Source of the DNA: Deroplatys truncata | Taxonomy: Eukaryota; Arthropoda; Insecta; Mantodea; Mantidae | Reading direction: 5' to 3' | DNA: 64,000 nt | NCBI GenBank assembly: GCA_030765065.1 | Contig: CM060984.1 | Coordinates: 105,257,488 to 105,321,487, forward strand | Translations under genes and position numbers: made by a program | The notes under the pieces: generated by a model | What the model saw: only the letters and a program-made list of their open reading frames with translations | The model's database searches: none | What the model was told of the DNA's origin: nothing | Shown here: piece after piece, positions 11,686 to 23,160 of the stretch | Numbering within the stretch: the first letter of the stretch is position 1 | How the letters are laid out: the number at the start of each line of letters is the position of its first letter

Positions 11686-12735
11686 ATGGAACGTTACAAC
11701 ATTCAGCAACGCGTAGAAATTGTGAAAATGTATTATCAAAATGGATCATCTGTTCGCCAAACCTTCCGTGTATTGCGTGAAGTTAACGGTGTGCATAATC
11801 GTCCCTGCGAGAGAACGATTCGGCGTTTGATCGATAAATTTGAAAGAAGTGGCTTTGTCAGCGATCAAAGAACGCCTGTACGTAATCGACGTAAGCGCTC
11901 CAACGAAAACATAGGCGCCGTTCGTGAGAGTGTACGCGAGAACGGAAACAAATCAATTGCTCGACGAGCGCAAGAATTTGGCTTTTCGCCGACCATAACT
12001 TGGCGAATTCTGCATCTGGACACGCTTACAAAATGGTGTTAACTCAAGAACTAAAGCCCAACGACCATAGGTTGCACCATGTATTCGCTGACTGGGCTAT
12101 GGAGCAATTGGAAGCTGATCCGGATTTTTGTCGAAAAATCATCTTCAGCGACGAAGCCCACTTTTGGATGGATGGTTGTGTTAACAAACAAAATTGCCGC
12201 TATTGGAGCAATCAAAATCCAATGCAGATTCAAGAACGACCACTTCATCCCCAAAAGGTTACTGTGTGGTGTGGATTTTGGTAAGGTGGAATCATTGGTC
12301 CATATTGTTTCCAAGATGAAGATGGAGAAGCTCTAACTGCCAATAGAGAAAGATACCGGGCTCTTATAAGGGACTATTTTGACCTCAATTGGATGGTATG
12401 GATCTCAGAAATATCTGATTCCAGCAAGATGGTGCCACATGTCATATTGCTCTCGAAACAATCGATCTTTTAAAGGAGAAGTTCAGAGGTTTCATCATTT
12501 CCCGTGGTGGTGATGTTAACTGGCCCCCGAGGTCATGTGATTTAACGCCGTTGGCTTAGTTCTTGTGGAGTTATATTAAATCTCGAGTATATGATCTTAT
12601 GAATAACATCACGCGTGTTATTCGTGAAGTTGGACAAAATTTAGGTTCTTCTGTCTTGAAAATTGAGTTAACCGTATACGCAGAACTCAATGAAGTCGCG
12701 GCGGTCACTTAACTGATGTTCTCTTCCACACGTAA
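11686..12735 (+). pseudogene. DD41D mariner transposase pseudogene
   Basis: Starts MERYNIQQRVEIVKMYYQNG with an N-terminal helix-turn-helix region (about residues 1-110, intact to 12042). It changes frame near 12000-12040 and continues with the catalytic core: FSDEAHFWMDGC (first D at 12150-12152) and VTVWCGFW. A TAA stop follows at 12282-12284. The second motif, QQDGATCHIALETIDLL, is in a third frame (D at 12428-12430). The third motif reads LTPLA-stop-FLW instead of LTPLDYFLW, so the third catalytic Asp is lost and followed by TAG. The C-terminus RGGHLTDVLFHT ends at TAA 12733-12735. At least three frameshifts and two stops in about 350 codons mean a dead enzyme that would have cut and joined its own TIRs in the nucleus. 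Confidence 0.92.
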
Positions 12736-12805
12736 TGACATTAATTATGTTCCAAAATAAGAAAAGAAATAAACCTCTATCATTTATAGAACGTGTTTTA
12801 TTTAA

Positions 12806-12838
12806 GTTTAAAGATAGGACACTTGTTGAAAGACCCTA
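12806..12838 (-). repeat. Right TIR of the DD41D mariner
   Basis: Inverted partner of 11576-11609, ending GAAAGACCCTATA. Confidence 0.9.
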
Positions 12839-13374
12839 TACATAGATATATTTTATATTTTTCTGTGATGTTTTCACAGGACGCTTTGTCTCCATATCGT
12901 CAAGGAAAAGTAACAAAAAACTGGGTAGTCGGTATTCTGAATCTAGTGGTAGTGAAAAAACAAAACGCTCTCGCAGATAGTACGAATTTTCGATTAGTCA
13001 CTCCAGTTGGCTGACAAACCGTTAGAAAACAAATATTGCGATAACAAACGAGTTACACAATGCCAAATAGCGGCACATTTGACATGAGTGGTTCTTTAAG
13101 CGTAACAAATAATTTTAGTCATCCTCTTAACAACGAAGTTACAGAATAAGTCTCAATAACTGATAAAAATGTGAATATATTGGAGGTATAAATTTTAGTA
13201 AACTTTGAAGGTCTCTGAACTTTTCTGCCTTACTTTGATGTCCATTTGTTTGCTTAGGAACTAACTCAGTTTATAAGCGTAGTAAATCGTCCACGAGACC
13301 TATAAACAAACGTTAACAAACGCTTTCTGTTTGTCTGAAATCAAGCTTGGGGCAGTATTTTAATACCTGAATAA
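12839..13374. other. Unassigned DNA
   Basis: No feature recognised. The 73-codon frame at 12793-13014 begins inside the mariner and has no recognisable family. Confidence 0.45.
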
Positions 13375-14440
13375 TTTAAATTGTATTTTATAATAAGTAA
13401 ATTCAATAACAGCCCGCGTTGAAACAATATGTATGTAATAATTATTTAAATTGCATGTAACAGTCATTGAAAATGCTTATTTTTATTGTAAACATGTTTA
13501 ATAATGTTATGTGAATACATTACATACTTTAATAATGCAAAAGCTGTGAGAATAATGAGTTTTAAGTAGCTAACAATGAAATAATAATGAGGTAACCTTG
13601 TGGCAATAATGAGTTTGAGAGTTTGAATGTTACTAGTCATGATTAGAGCAACGATAATGTAAATTCAGTAGCAGTTTAAAATTAGCCAATCAATAGCAAA
13701 GAAAAAGCTTTAAGTAAAATGCAGATATGCTATTGGACTAGAATTAGCCAATCAGAGACTTGAAATACCGAAGCTTACGGGTTTAACGGTTGAAACATGT
13801 TCAGTTGCTGGCAAACCTTGGTAGTGACCAGATGGAAGATGTGTTCTCTACAGAAATATTACGTGTGAATCGTAAAATGTGTGTACGCGCTAAGTGAAAG
13901 TATTAAAGAATCTCACAGCTCTTAAACAGTGTAGTGCTTTATTAAAATGTGCAAAGGATAAAATAAAAGAAGTTGAATTTAAAAGCTTAAATTTTGTGTA
14001 TGTCTAAAATTATTGGCATACCGCACCCTGCCTAAGAGATACATGACTCTACAAACATTACTGACGCAGCCGAGGCAAATTCAAACATAAATAACATGTA
14101 GAATCAGTTTTAATAACAAAGTTAAATATTATAGTGTAAAACTTGGAGTGTAACAACAAAAACACATTTTAAATCAGCTTCTCATACGTAGCAGCAAATT
14201 GCGTAACAGTAACTATTACGTAATAAACAACTTCAAACCGACGCCCAAAGTGTGTTGCAAACTTTTTAAACAAAGTAAACTCCAAGAACAATACTTCTTC
14301 AAGTTGGCTTCCAGTGTGTGAAGCTAATAATAAATTACATAAATATAATACGTAACTAAACAACTTCAAGTTGGTTCCCATAGTGGGGCAGTTAAAATAA
14401 AACACCTAAATAACTACTTCAAACTGACCAATGGGAAGCA
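13375..14440 (+). mobile_element. LTR retrotransposon fragment B: LTR plus tandem PBS-like leader
   Basis: Plus-strand relative of fragments A and C. Shared blocks in order are AATTCAATAACAGCCCGCG, AATAATGAGGTAACCTTG, AGCCAATCAGAGACTTGAAA, an initiator GTTCAGTTGCTGGCA near 13800, AAGAATCTCACAGCTCTTAA and GACGCAGCCGAGGCAAATTC. From about 14222 the leader carries three CTTCA|A units followed by PBS-like text: AACCGACGCCCAAAGTGTG, AGTTGGCTTCCAGTGTGTG and AGTTGGTTCCCATAGTGGGG. Retroviral-type genes are absent, so it is a broken fragment. The 5' edge is approximate, set where similarity to A begins. Confidence 0.7.
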
Positions 14441-15030
14441 TCGACTCATAAAACCTACAGAAACGAATAGCATGGGCCTTTGGTAATGTATCAGTCATGC
14501 AAATTAGTAAATATATGATGCTCTGTTTCGTAGTTATGATACTAAATGACATCGGCTGTCTCCCTGTACCAAACTCACATCACCAAACAGGCATATGTGC
14601 CCCTTTTACACTGAGCCCCTGAATTCTAATTTCATTTATTAGATTCACAGAAATAAAATAAAAGAATCGCATGATTTAACATGCATAAAACAGGCTCTAC
14701 CTTACTTCTCATATTAATTTTATAGATCAATAACGGAGAAAGAATTTAGTGAAAAAGTGTGCTTCCTTATATTAAAGACTGCTGAATCCAAAACTTACCA
14801 CGTTGCAGAGTATTAAGGAAACCATTATAAATATAAATAGGTAATTTCCACTACAACAGATTCAAATATGTATAAATAGAATATATGGGTTATTAAATTG
14901 TTGGAACATTTCTGACACATAATCATTTGAATTCATAAATAAGAGATCTAAGTTTACTATAGAGATCCCTAGAAATAGACATGAAATTGTTTAAAACGTT
15001 GTTATATTAAATTTCGTACAAATGATTTCA
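14441..15030. other. Unassigned AT-rich DNA
   Basis: Nothing recognisable. Confidence 0.45.
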
Positions 15031-15148
15031 ACATTCTCTACTACGTATAGTAAGTAGGAAAAGTATTGTATTCCACCCGAAATTTCGATACCGAGATTTC
15101 ACCGGAAATATATGTTTTGAGGCCGCCTGAAAAAAAATCAGAAAAAGG

Positions 15149-15179
<31 letters not shown>

Positions 15180-15860
15180 CTGAACAGCATAACTCAAAAA
15201 CGAAAAGTCGGATCAAAACTAAACTTAGTATTTAAGTTTAGTCTCTTTCTAAGATGTGACACGAAGATTTTCAAGAAAATCCCTCCCACCCTAGATTACC
15301 CTTTACATGGAAGATTTTTGGAAAATGTTGATTTTCTAAAAAAATGACACTAACGTATTTAATTAAGATACCATTTATTAAAGGTGTTTACATGACAAAT
15401 AAAATGTATATCTTGAATTTTCTGAGAAAGTATTTTCTTCTACTTCATTTGGACAAACTTCGTATAATCTTGTATAGACGAAAACGTAGTACACAAAAAA
15501 TTTAGATCTCTTTAAAACATACAATTTATTTAAAATAAGTTTTTTGTGGTATAAGATTTTTCCAAGATCTCTATTATTAAAAGCTCGAATTGTTTATTTC
15601 TTGGTCATTCTCTTAAAGTCCTGTCAACATTCAGTTGTTTTTCGTGGTTGTATAGTATTTTATGACCAGCATACAGCGTCCAATTCTTGAACAATTGACT
15701 ATCTCTGTTCCCTTTGCAACTATAACAAACTATGTAATGTAGGTATTTCTGTAAAGTTTTATTTGGATTTAAATGCAGTAGACAGCAATTGTTTTTGTGT
15801 AAGAATAATTTTTTTACTCATTAATAAGCGATACAGGGTAAGGAAAGTCATGTGACTGGA
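15031..15860 (-). mobile_element. R1 repeat copy, near full length
   Basis: Reverse-sense R1. It begins with the palindromic end TCTCTACTACGTATAGTAAG, then ATTCCACCCGAAATTTCG, an expanded GT tract, AACAGCATAACTCAAAAACG and AATTTTCTGAGAAAGT. It closes with GGGTAAGGAAAGTCATGTGAC. It belongs to the subtype whose distal third reads CATTCAGTTGTTTTTCGTGG. Short frames on both strands are non-genic. Confidence 0.85.
15151..15179 (+). repeat. (GT)n microsatellite inside R1
   Basis: About 14 GT units at the fixed R1 position where other copies have only two to four. Confidence 0.95.
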
Positions 15861-16059
15861 TTACTTGATATGAGAAGTGACTCTTTAATCACGGTTAGAG
15901 TCACTTTTTAATAAACGCATTTTTAAATGAAATTTTCTGCAGAATTGCAAAAACAAACTTAGAATAGTTCTAGCTTCTATTATGAGTCCAACAACTTGGA
16001 TTGAGGTTAACTGATACTTTTCGCAATAGTATGGCCTGATTGATTCATAGATATTGCAG

Positions 16060-17985
16060 TTTTACTTTCTCTACTACGTATAGTAGTAGGGAAGGTATAG
16101 TATTCCACCCAAAAATTCGTTGCATGTTTTGAGATTCCCCGAGTCCAAATAAAGCATTTTTGGAAACATGGCCGTGTTTGTGTCGATGTATCTATCTGGG
16201 CGACTGTGAACACCATAACTTAAAAACGAAAAAGTCGGATAAGTACTAAATTTTGTATTTTCGTTCAATATATTCCAAAGATGCAACACGAAGATTTTAT
16301 ACAAAATTCCCTCACCTCAAACTACCCTTTCCATGGAACATTTTTCGGAATGTTTGATTTTCTATGAGCGGCTAACGATTTTGATGAAAATACCATATGA
16401 AATACGTATATTCACATGAAAAATAAGTGCATATCTTGAATTTTCGGGGAAGATCCTGTGAATTTTGAAATTTTGGAATTTTGTATAATCTTGTATAACT
16501 GGTAAACATTAAGCGATAGACGAAAATTACTACACAAAAAAGCAGATCTCTTTGAAACTCACAATGTATTTCCACCACCCTAGCTTATTCATCTTACTGA
16601 ATGACTTGATCAGGAGGAGAGTACAAAAGCTACAGCGGAATTTGCGGATCAAGGCTAAGGGGTAACGGCTAGACAGAAAGTAAGAACTAGGAATTCTCCC
16701 TCTTCCCAAAGCATTTGTTGAAAACACATGTAAGTCTTACATTCTGGGTTTATTTGGAAAGGTCTTTCAGGAAATAATATATGTTGTTGGATAAAGCCTG
16801 AATTATGAAATTATCACCTCTCGTGAAGTCGAAAGTTGTAGCACAATATTACGTAAGATTAATACACATTACTTATATTGGAATTACAGATCTTTTAAGT
16901 GTATATTAACAACTGTCCACTCACGCTAGCCTAAACCAATAAACCCGACTTTACTAAGTCCCCGTAAGGCGGTAAACAATAATTAACAAAACCAAGATGA
17001 AATAAGCTTTACACACATTCACAACTTACTTTTAAAGCTAAAACTAGCAATTTAATAAACTCTGTGATGAAGTTAACAATTTTAATAAGCAGTCTCGTTT
17101 AATATATTTACATAAACACCCAACCGTTTAACAATTCTATAAATTTTATGGACACAACCGTTATTTAAAGGCATTAAGAGAAACTGAGAAAAACTAATAT
17201 AATTATCTAAAACAGTCAATAGTATTCAGAATTTGTGTACATTAATCCACATGACCAGAATACAATTATAACAGGAATTAAATTTAAGAAAACCATAAAT
17301 CACAAATCTGGCTCTGTTAAATATATCTTGTATACAAGACGGCAGGTAGCAGAATAAATCACAATGGGCGAGCCCTACGAAAACCCCGACGGAAACCCTC
17401 TTAGCAAATGTAAAACTTCATAGCTTATCAAGCCATTCGACAACGCACCAATCTCAACATGTGTCCTGTTGCATAAACAAAGGAAGAACTCCCTACCCGT
17501 CATAAAGCCCAAAGCAGCCCAAACTAGGAAAAGCACCGACGCGCAACGAGCGGGTAAAAATAAAACTAACAAGAAACATAATGCCATCTGCCGTGATCTA
17601 ATGGTATCATTTAAAGTTCACAAAAATGTGCGATCAGCACATATTTAAATAAGTTTACTTTTGTGGTATACCCGTTTCTGAGATATCCGTTATTAAAGGT
17701 TCGAGTTGTTCATTTCTTGGTCATTCTCTTAAAGTCCTTCAACCTTCAGTTGTTTCTCAAGGTAGCATGAACACGGTATGGTATTTTAAGGCGGCATACA
17801 GCGTCCTGTTCTTAATAATTTTGACTATCGCTGTTCCCTTTGTATTTATAACGAAATGTGTAATGTAGCTATTTCTTCAAAGGATTATTTGGATTAAAAG
17901 TGGTAGATAGAAAAATAAACTTGAGTAAGATACGATAATACTAATAAACGATAGAAGGTAGAGAAAGTCATGTGAGCATAACATC
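16060..17985 (-). mobile_element. R1 repeat copy split by a 1.07-kb insertion
   Basis: The R1 palindromic end (TACTTTCTCTACTACGTATAG) is at 16062 and the opposite end (GGTAGAGAAAGTCATGTGAG) is near 17955. The element is interrupted between the CACAATGTATTT block and the AAATAAGTTTACTTTTGTGG block by foreign DNA at 16572-17641. Without the insertion, R1 is about 0.85 kb. Confidence 0.85.
16572..17641. mobile_element. Unclassified 1.07-kb insertion with 5-bp TSD
   Basis: It lies inside R1 and is bracketed by TATTT at 16567-16571 and 17642-17646, which fits a 5-bp target-site duplication. Ends read CCACCACCCTAGC... and ...GTGCGATCAGCACA. The ends are not inverted repeats and do not have the LTR TG...CA pair in one orientation. 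The interior is AT-rich with a GC-richer patch at 17340-17590. No transposase, RT or gag text was found. The 70-codon minus frame at 17375-17587 has no recognisable family. It could be a truncated LTR element or a non-autonomous DNA element. Confidence 0.6.
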
Positions 17986-18861
17986 AGATTTTGACTTGTG
18001 TATTTGTGCCGGTTGAAGTTCGTTTATTCCCCATCTGATAGTAGGGTCAATTATAGCACCAGAGGATGAGCCAGGCTTTATGGCTATTATATCTATTCTT
18101 CTGTATGATCCGTTTTCCAACACGCCGTATACCTCTTATATGCTAAATGTAGGTTGGATTGCGATTTAAAATTTTAGAATTCTATAAACCTCCACCTCAG
18201 ATGGCAGATTTAGCGGTAGAGGCGTACCAAGTTTCATTAAGCGCGAGTAAGGGATTACCATGATTTGTTCAGATTAAACGATGGTGTGTGCAGGGGATAG
18301 GTAACCATTTCCTTGGTGCCGAATGCTTGAAGTTCCGAATAAGAGAGGGAAATATTTCTTCGCTTTGTTAAATGATCCTAGTTCTCAGATGGAGATGGGA
18401 AAATATCGGAGTGCACAAAACGATTCTCTACATAACAGCGCTTTTGTGCTGAATAAAATCTTGGGTATCACACGGATCAAGTTTTCTAGGGGCAATGAAC
18501 TCGTAGCACTAGATTAAAATAGGGAGAAAATATATCAGCTTTCTACTCCATAAGAGCAGTATAATGTATCGGAATGCTTTATTTTATCGACACGGAACAA
18601 TTATGGAGGCAATGTAAGAGGCTATAGGTAAATTCATTGTTTTATCGACATGAAATAAAAAAAAACAATGAGGTATAAAGTATTTCTCGCTCCTTCTGAT
18701 ATTCAAAAGTAAGTTGTACTTTCTCGAGAGTTAACCTAAGATTAAGCATTTAGCCCACCTGCAACTTTTTTAAAAACTGAATCTTTATGTGCAACGAAAA
18801 AATTCACCACCGTTTCCACATTACATTTACCATGTCTTATTTCCTCTTGCTTTTCTATTTC
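17986..18861. other. Unassigned DNA
   Basis: No element recognised. The 64-codon frame at 18323-18517 is unassigned. Confidence 0.45.
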
Positions 18862-19945
18862 CTTTTTACTTTCTCTATTACGTATAGTAAGTAGGGGAGG
18901 TATTGGATTTCATCCAAACATTCAATACCGAGAGATCACAGGAAATACATGTTTTGAGGCCCCCGAATCCAAAAAATACATTTTTAGAAAAGGTCCGTGT
19001 GTGTCTGTGAACAGCGTAACTCAAAAACGAAAAGTCGGGTAAACACCAAACTTGGTATTTAGGTTCAGTATATTTCAAAGACGCGGCACGAAGATTTTCA
19101 AGGAAATCCCCTCAGCTATCCTTTACATGAAACATTTTTCGAAAATTTTGAGTTTTTCAAGAATGGCTATAACGATTTTCATTAAAACATCATTGTTTAA
19201 GGTATTTTCATGACAAATAAAACGTATATCTTGAATTTTCTGAGAATTCTTCAAAAGTACCCTTCTTTCTGAATGGTTTTTGCATAACTAGTAAACGTAA
19301 GATACAGACAAAATTTTTCAACACAAAAATGTAGAGCTCGTTGAAACACCATTTATGTCATACACATTTTTTTTGTGGAGTGAACTATTTCCAAGATATT
19401 CCTTGTTATGTTTCTGAATTTTCCAACACTTATACTTCTTAACAAATGGGAATTCGTTATGAGTTTTTTTAATGTTTTTTTAAATTTATTTATTTAAAGT
19501 CGCGCTAACTGCATGGTCATATGCGACTCATCAATTAATTACATTAATACATAATTAGAAAAACAGTTACATGTTCACAAAGATGAACATTGAGAGAACA
19601 TGTAAAGAGGACATAAAATAAATAATGGAATTGCAATGTTAATTTTAACATGGTCAAATAAATATTAATATTAAGATTGGTATTAGAGTATGAACGAGAT
19701 TGAAATGAAACATTTTTTAATGTTCTGGACATGCTGAGAGAATGAAAGATTTAAAGGATTTGACTATCGCTTAAATCCTACCATATTCAACTTGCACCTA
19801 TAAGAAAATTAGCAATAAGTTTCTGCAAATGTTTATCTCAATTAACATAAAGTAAATAGAGAAAAAGCGTTTGTAAAAATAGTTTGTACAAGAGTAGAGA
19901 AAGTCATGTGAGTGCTACGGTGCAACGCATCAGATGTTTTTTTCA
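18862..19945 (-). mobile_element. R1 repeat copy split by a LINE tail
   Basis: Begins TACTTTCTCTATTACGTATA at 18866 and ends GAGTAGAGAAAGTCATGTGA followed by GCATCAGATG near 19935. It belongs to the subtype with ACTATCGCTTAAATCCTACC. A 236-bp insertion sits at 19477-19712. Without it the copy is about 0.83 kb. Confidence 0.85.
19477..19712 (-). mobile_element. 5'-truncated non-LTR element with 12-bp TSD
   Basis: Flanked by a perfect TTTTTTAATGTT duplication (19465-19476, 19713-19724). On the minus strand it ends GTTAGCGCGACTTTAAATAA followed by an ATAAATTT-type tail, and there is no open frame. A long TSD plus A-rich 3' tail is the mark of target-primed retrotransposition, so this is a short LINE 3' end or a LINE-mobilised SINE of unknown family. 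Confidence 0.75.
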
Positions 19946-20524
19946 CTTCATACACAGTATTGATCTTTTTATAAAAGTGTATTTTTTGGGTTCAGGGGAC
20001 CTCAGAACATGTATTTACGATATCGAACTCTTGGGTGGAACACAATACTTATTCTGCTTAGTGTACGCACGTTATAGGGAAAGTAAAAATGCAGAGCAGG
20101 ATTGTCAGACCCATCTTTCTAGCTGCTATTATACAGGTAGGATGTCCAGTTTGCGGAGAGAGAGAAAGAGAGAGAAATCGAAAGAAGCGCGGCGGTTAAC
20201 AAAAAGCCCTGGTTGATAGGATGGAACAGGATTTTGATCACGAATTTTCTGTCTGAGCTTTCTTAAATTTTAGAAATTTCCCTAAAATTAGTCTTTTGTA
20301 AAAACGGAGCTAAAATTTGCGAGAGGTCGATTGATCCTTTGGTCAGTCAATTATTACCATTTATTTGTGGTCTTGCTTCAGAAATAGACCATAAGTGAAT
20401 AACAAATGCATACTGTAGATTCTTTGTGGCCCGATAGAATAAATGCATTTGTGAAATCTTTAGTTCGATAGAAAGTGTATTTCAATTTCAAGTTACAATT
20501 ACAATTACATAATGTCATTATGAA
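19946..20524. other. Unassigned DNA
   Basis: Nothing recognised. The 110-codon frame at 19884-20216 starts inside R1 and shows no family resemblance. Confidence 0.4.
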
Positions 20525-21090
20525 CTTGGATTAGATTGGATTGTGAAGCGGAGGGGATTCGCACCGGTCCGGAAATGAAGATATTGTACCCCAAAGGGGC
20601 GCCTCCGGGTAGGAGAAGAGAGGTTAAAGGAACCGGAACCAGGAGTGATGACACTTAAATGACAGGGTCGCTATGGTTTCCAGATTGAGACGTCCCCCGC
20701 AGTCGGACAAGCATACCGTGAACCCCGCCCCACACAGGGCCTAATGCCCCCAAGAGGCAGTAGGGTCCTTATACCCCGGCAACCAACTGACGACTGAGGG
20801 ACGGAGAAAGTTCACAGAGAGCATCCTTTTTCTCTGCCACGCTGCACCGAAATACTGCCGCTGACACTGCTAACCCTTAAACAGACCAAACGGTGTTCAA
20901 GGATAAATTAAATGATTAATGGAACGAAATGGACAGACAGGAAATTCGGGGAATGAAAGAAACCACTACAGCATTCGCTGGAGAATCCGGGAAAACCCCC
21001 GAAAAAACTCATGAGTCAGAGAGGTCGATTGCCGGTTATCGAAACGGGACCTCCCGAATGGGGTCCACGTGAGCAATCTAGCTCGTTTAT
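20525..21090 (-). mobile_element. SINE S3b, GC-rich, about 0.57 kb
   Basis: On the minus strand it starts at GAGCTAGATTGCTCACGTGG, followed by CATTCGGGAGGTCCCGTTTC (B-box-like) and ATTCTCCAGCGAATGCTG. The same head occurs at 37783-38330 and, more diverged, in S3a. The body, with blocks of CCCC/GGGG, differs from S3a. GC content is much higher than in flanking DNA. No coding capacity. Confidence 0.6.
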
Positions 21091-21171
21091 TATGCACTTA
21101 CTCCATGATATTAAGATAACACATGCATATAGTTATTACCAGATCCTGAGTGATAAAGACACGGGTGATCT

Positions 21172-21427
21172 CAAATTGAGTTTTATTTATGGACGCTATG
21201 GACCCATTCTATGTTGGGCGTGAAAGATCGGTAATTTTGCTAGAGACCTCTTTATCAGGCTTGAGGTTCTTTTACGTGCCATAAATCTACGACACGGGAC
21301 CACCGGCTTTACTTCCCATGTTAAGCATTTTTACGCCCGAAAAAAAATCCATAGACTTCCGCCGGGTTTGAACCCGCGACCTCGGGAACTAGAGGCTAGC
21401 ATGGTAACCACTACACCACGGAGGACG
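21172..21427 (-). mobile_element. SINE S1, second full-length copy
   Basis: The same element as 6196-6463: minus-strand head GTCGTCCTCCGTGGTGTAGT, B box GGTTCAAACCCGGC, tail CGTCCATAAATAAAACTC. Flanked by a 13-bp duplication, ACACGRGTGATCT, at 21159-21171 and 21428-21440, with one mismatch. It carries CACCGGCTTTACTTCCCATG, also present in the third copy but not the first. Confidence 0.9.
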
Positions 21428-21440
21428 ACACGAGTGATCT

Positions 21441-22100
21441 TGGGAAGTCTTTTCACTCATAAGAACCATTTACATTTCTTGTTTCAAAAAGGTTGAACTA
21501 ACCTAGGTTTGAAACATTTGCAGAAATGCAGCAAGTCTGAGTGCAAGCATATCTTCATTACTGTAAAGAGCCGCAATAAATTATTTGATATCCAATCTTA
21601 TGTGTTACTGCTGTGTTATAACAGCATAAGTAACAAAACATGCCATAATTTTACAGTAGAGTATGGTCTTCTAATTTGTACAACTTGACTATTTTTGAGA
21701 ATAGCGCGGAATCTATGAACTATAAAATTGACTGGTGAGAATTGTAGCTCCATCCTTTAATCATCTGCATACCAAATGGGAAGATCCAGAATGTTATGGT
21801 TGAAATTTTATTAAGCAAAATGTACGAGGATGCAAAATGGTATAATTAATAACCATGTAAACTTAATTGATTCCTTGCTATTTTAAATTGGACCATTAGT
21901 ACAATATAGATATATACACAGCACAGTTCGATTAAATAAATAAATAACGTTTATGTAAAACAAACTTTCCGCATAATTAATATGAAATATTACTTATAAC
22001 GCTACTGCACAAGCAAGACGCAAAACCTAAACACTGGAAATGAATTGGAGAAAATTTGCCTTTTTTTCAAATATCGAATTCTGTTTAAACAGACTCACTT
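21441..22100. other. Unassigned AT-rich DNA
   Basis: No element recognised. The left TIR expected for the Tc1 element is not here. Confidence 0.5.
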
Positions 22101-23081
22101 GGTCAGGTGATTGGGTGTCACTTGTGTCAGAAGTCTGTGCGCGAGATTTCCACACTCCTAAACATCCCTAGGTCCACTGTTTCTGATGTGATAGTTAAGT
22201 GGAAACGTGAAGGGACATGTACAGCACAAAAGTGTACAGGCCGACTGACAGAGAGCGCTGACATTTGAAGAGGGTCGTAAAGAGTAATAGGCAGAATTCT
22301 ATCAACCATCACACAGGAATTCCAAACTACGTCAGGATCCACTCCAAATACTATGACAGTTAGGCGTGAGGTGAGAAACCTTGGATACCATGGTCGAGCG
22401 GCTGCTCATAAGCCACACATCACGCAGGAAAATGCCAAACGACGCCTCGCTTGGTGTAAGGAGCGGCAACATTACGCAATTAACAGTGGCAAAAAGCTTT
22501 TGTGGAGTGACAAATCACGGTACGCAATGTGGCGATCCGATGGCAGGGTGTGGGTATGGCGAATGCCCGGTGAACGTCATCTGTCAGCGTGTGTAGTGCC
22601 AACAGTGAATTTCGGAGGTGGTGGTGTTATGGTGTGGTCGTGTTTTTCCTGGAGGAGGCTAGCAACCCTTGTTGTTTTACATGGCACGATCACAGCGCAG
22701 ATCTACATTGATATTTTAAGCACCTTCTTGCCTCCCACTGTTGAAGAGCAATGCGGGGATGGCGATTGCATCTTTCAACACGATCGAGCACCTGTTCATA
22801 CTGCAGGGGTTGTGGCAGAGTGGTTACACGACAATAACATCCCTGCAATGGACTGGCCTGCACAGAGTCCTGACTTGAATCCTATAGAACACCTATGGGA
22901 TGTTTTGGAACGCCGACTTCGTGACAGGCCTCACCGACCTACATCGATAGCTCTCCTCAGTTCCGCACTTCGTGAAGAATGGGCTGCCATTCCCCAAGAA
23001 ACCTTCCAGTACCTGATTGAAAGTATGCCTGCGAGATTGAACGCTGTCATCAAGGCTAAGGGTGGGCCAACACCATATTGA
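22101..23081 (+). pseudogene. Tc1 family transposase, DD34E, pseudogene
   Basis: From 22101 the frame reads HTH text (SVREISTLLNIPRSTVSDVI, then KWKREGTC), crosses two in-frame stops in the GRLTESADI-stop-RGS-stop-RVIG segment, and is then open for 242 codons from ATG 22353. The catalytic core is recognisable: LLWSDKS (first D; family usually SDE), FQHDRAPVH (second D) and SPDLNPIEHLWD (E), with 34 residues between the second D and E. It ends KAKGGPTPY-stop, as Tc1 proteins do. Full family length is about 340 residues. The catalytic half is well kept, but the N-terminal stops and the lost 5' end make it inactive. Confidence 0.93.
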
Positions 23082-23160
23082 CTTCCAGCATTACCGATGG
23101 AGGGCGCCACAAACTTGTACGTCATTTTCATCCAGGTGTTCGGAGACTTTTGATCACGTA
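22101..23160 (+). mobile_element. Tc1-like element, DD34E, 5'-truncated
   Basis: The right end carries a typical Tc1 terminus: reversed, it reads TACGTGATCAAAAGTCTCCG. The matching left TIR is missing, so the copy has lost its 5' end before about codon 5-10 of the transposase. Confidence 0.88.

Larger units (their letters stand above)
11576..12838 (+). mobile_element. Mariner-like element, DD41D (rosa-like), complete ends
   Basis: A 1.26-kb element bounded by TIRs of about 32 bp: the left begins TATAGGGTCTTTTAACAAGG and the right, reversed, begins TATAGGGTCTTTCAACAAGT. The arms differ at two positions. TA dinucleotides flank the ends, as expected for Tc1/mariner. One degraded transposase gene fills the interior. 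Spacing between the second and third catalytic positions is 41 residues, the signature of the rosa-type DD41D lineage. The element is complete in structure but cannot encode an active enzyme. Confidence 0.9.
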
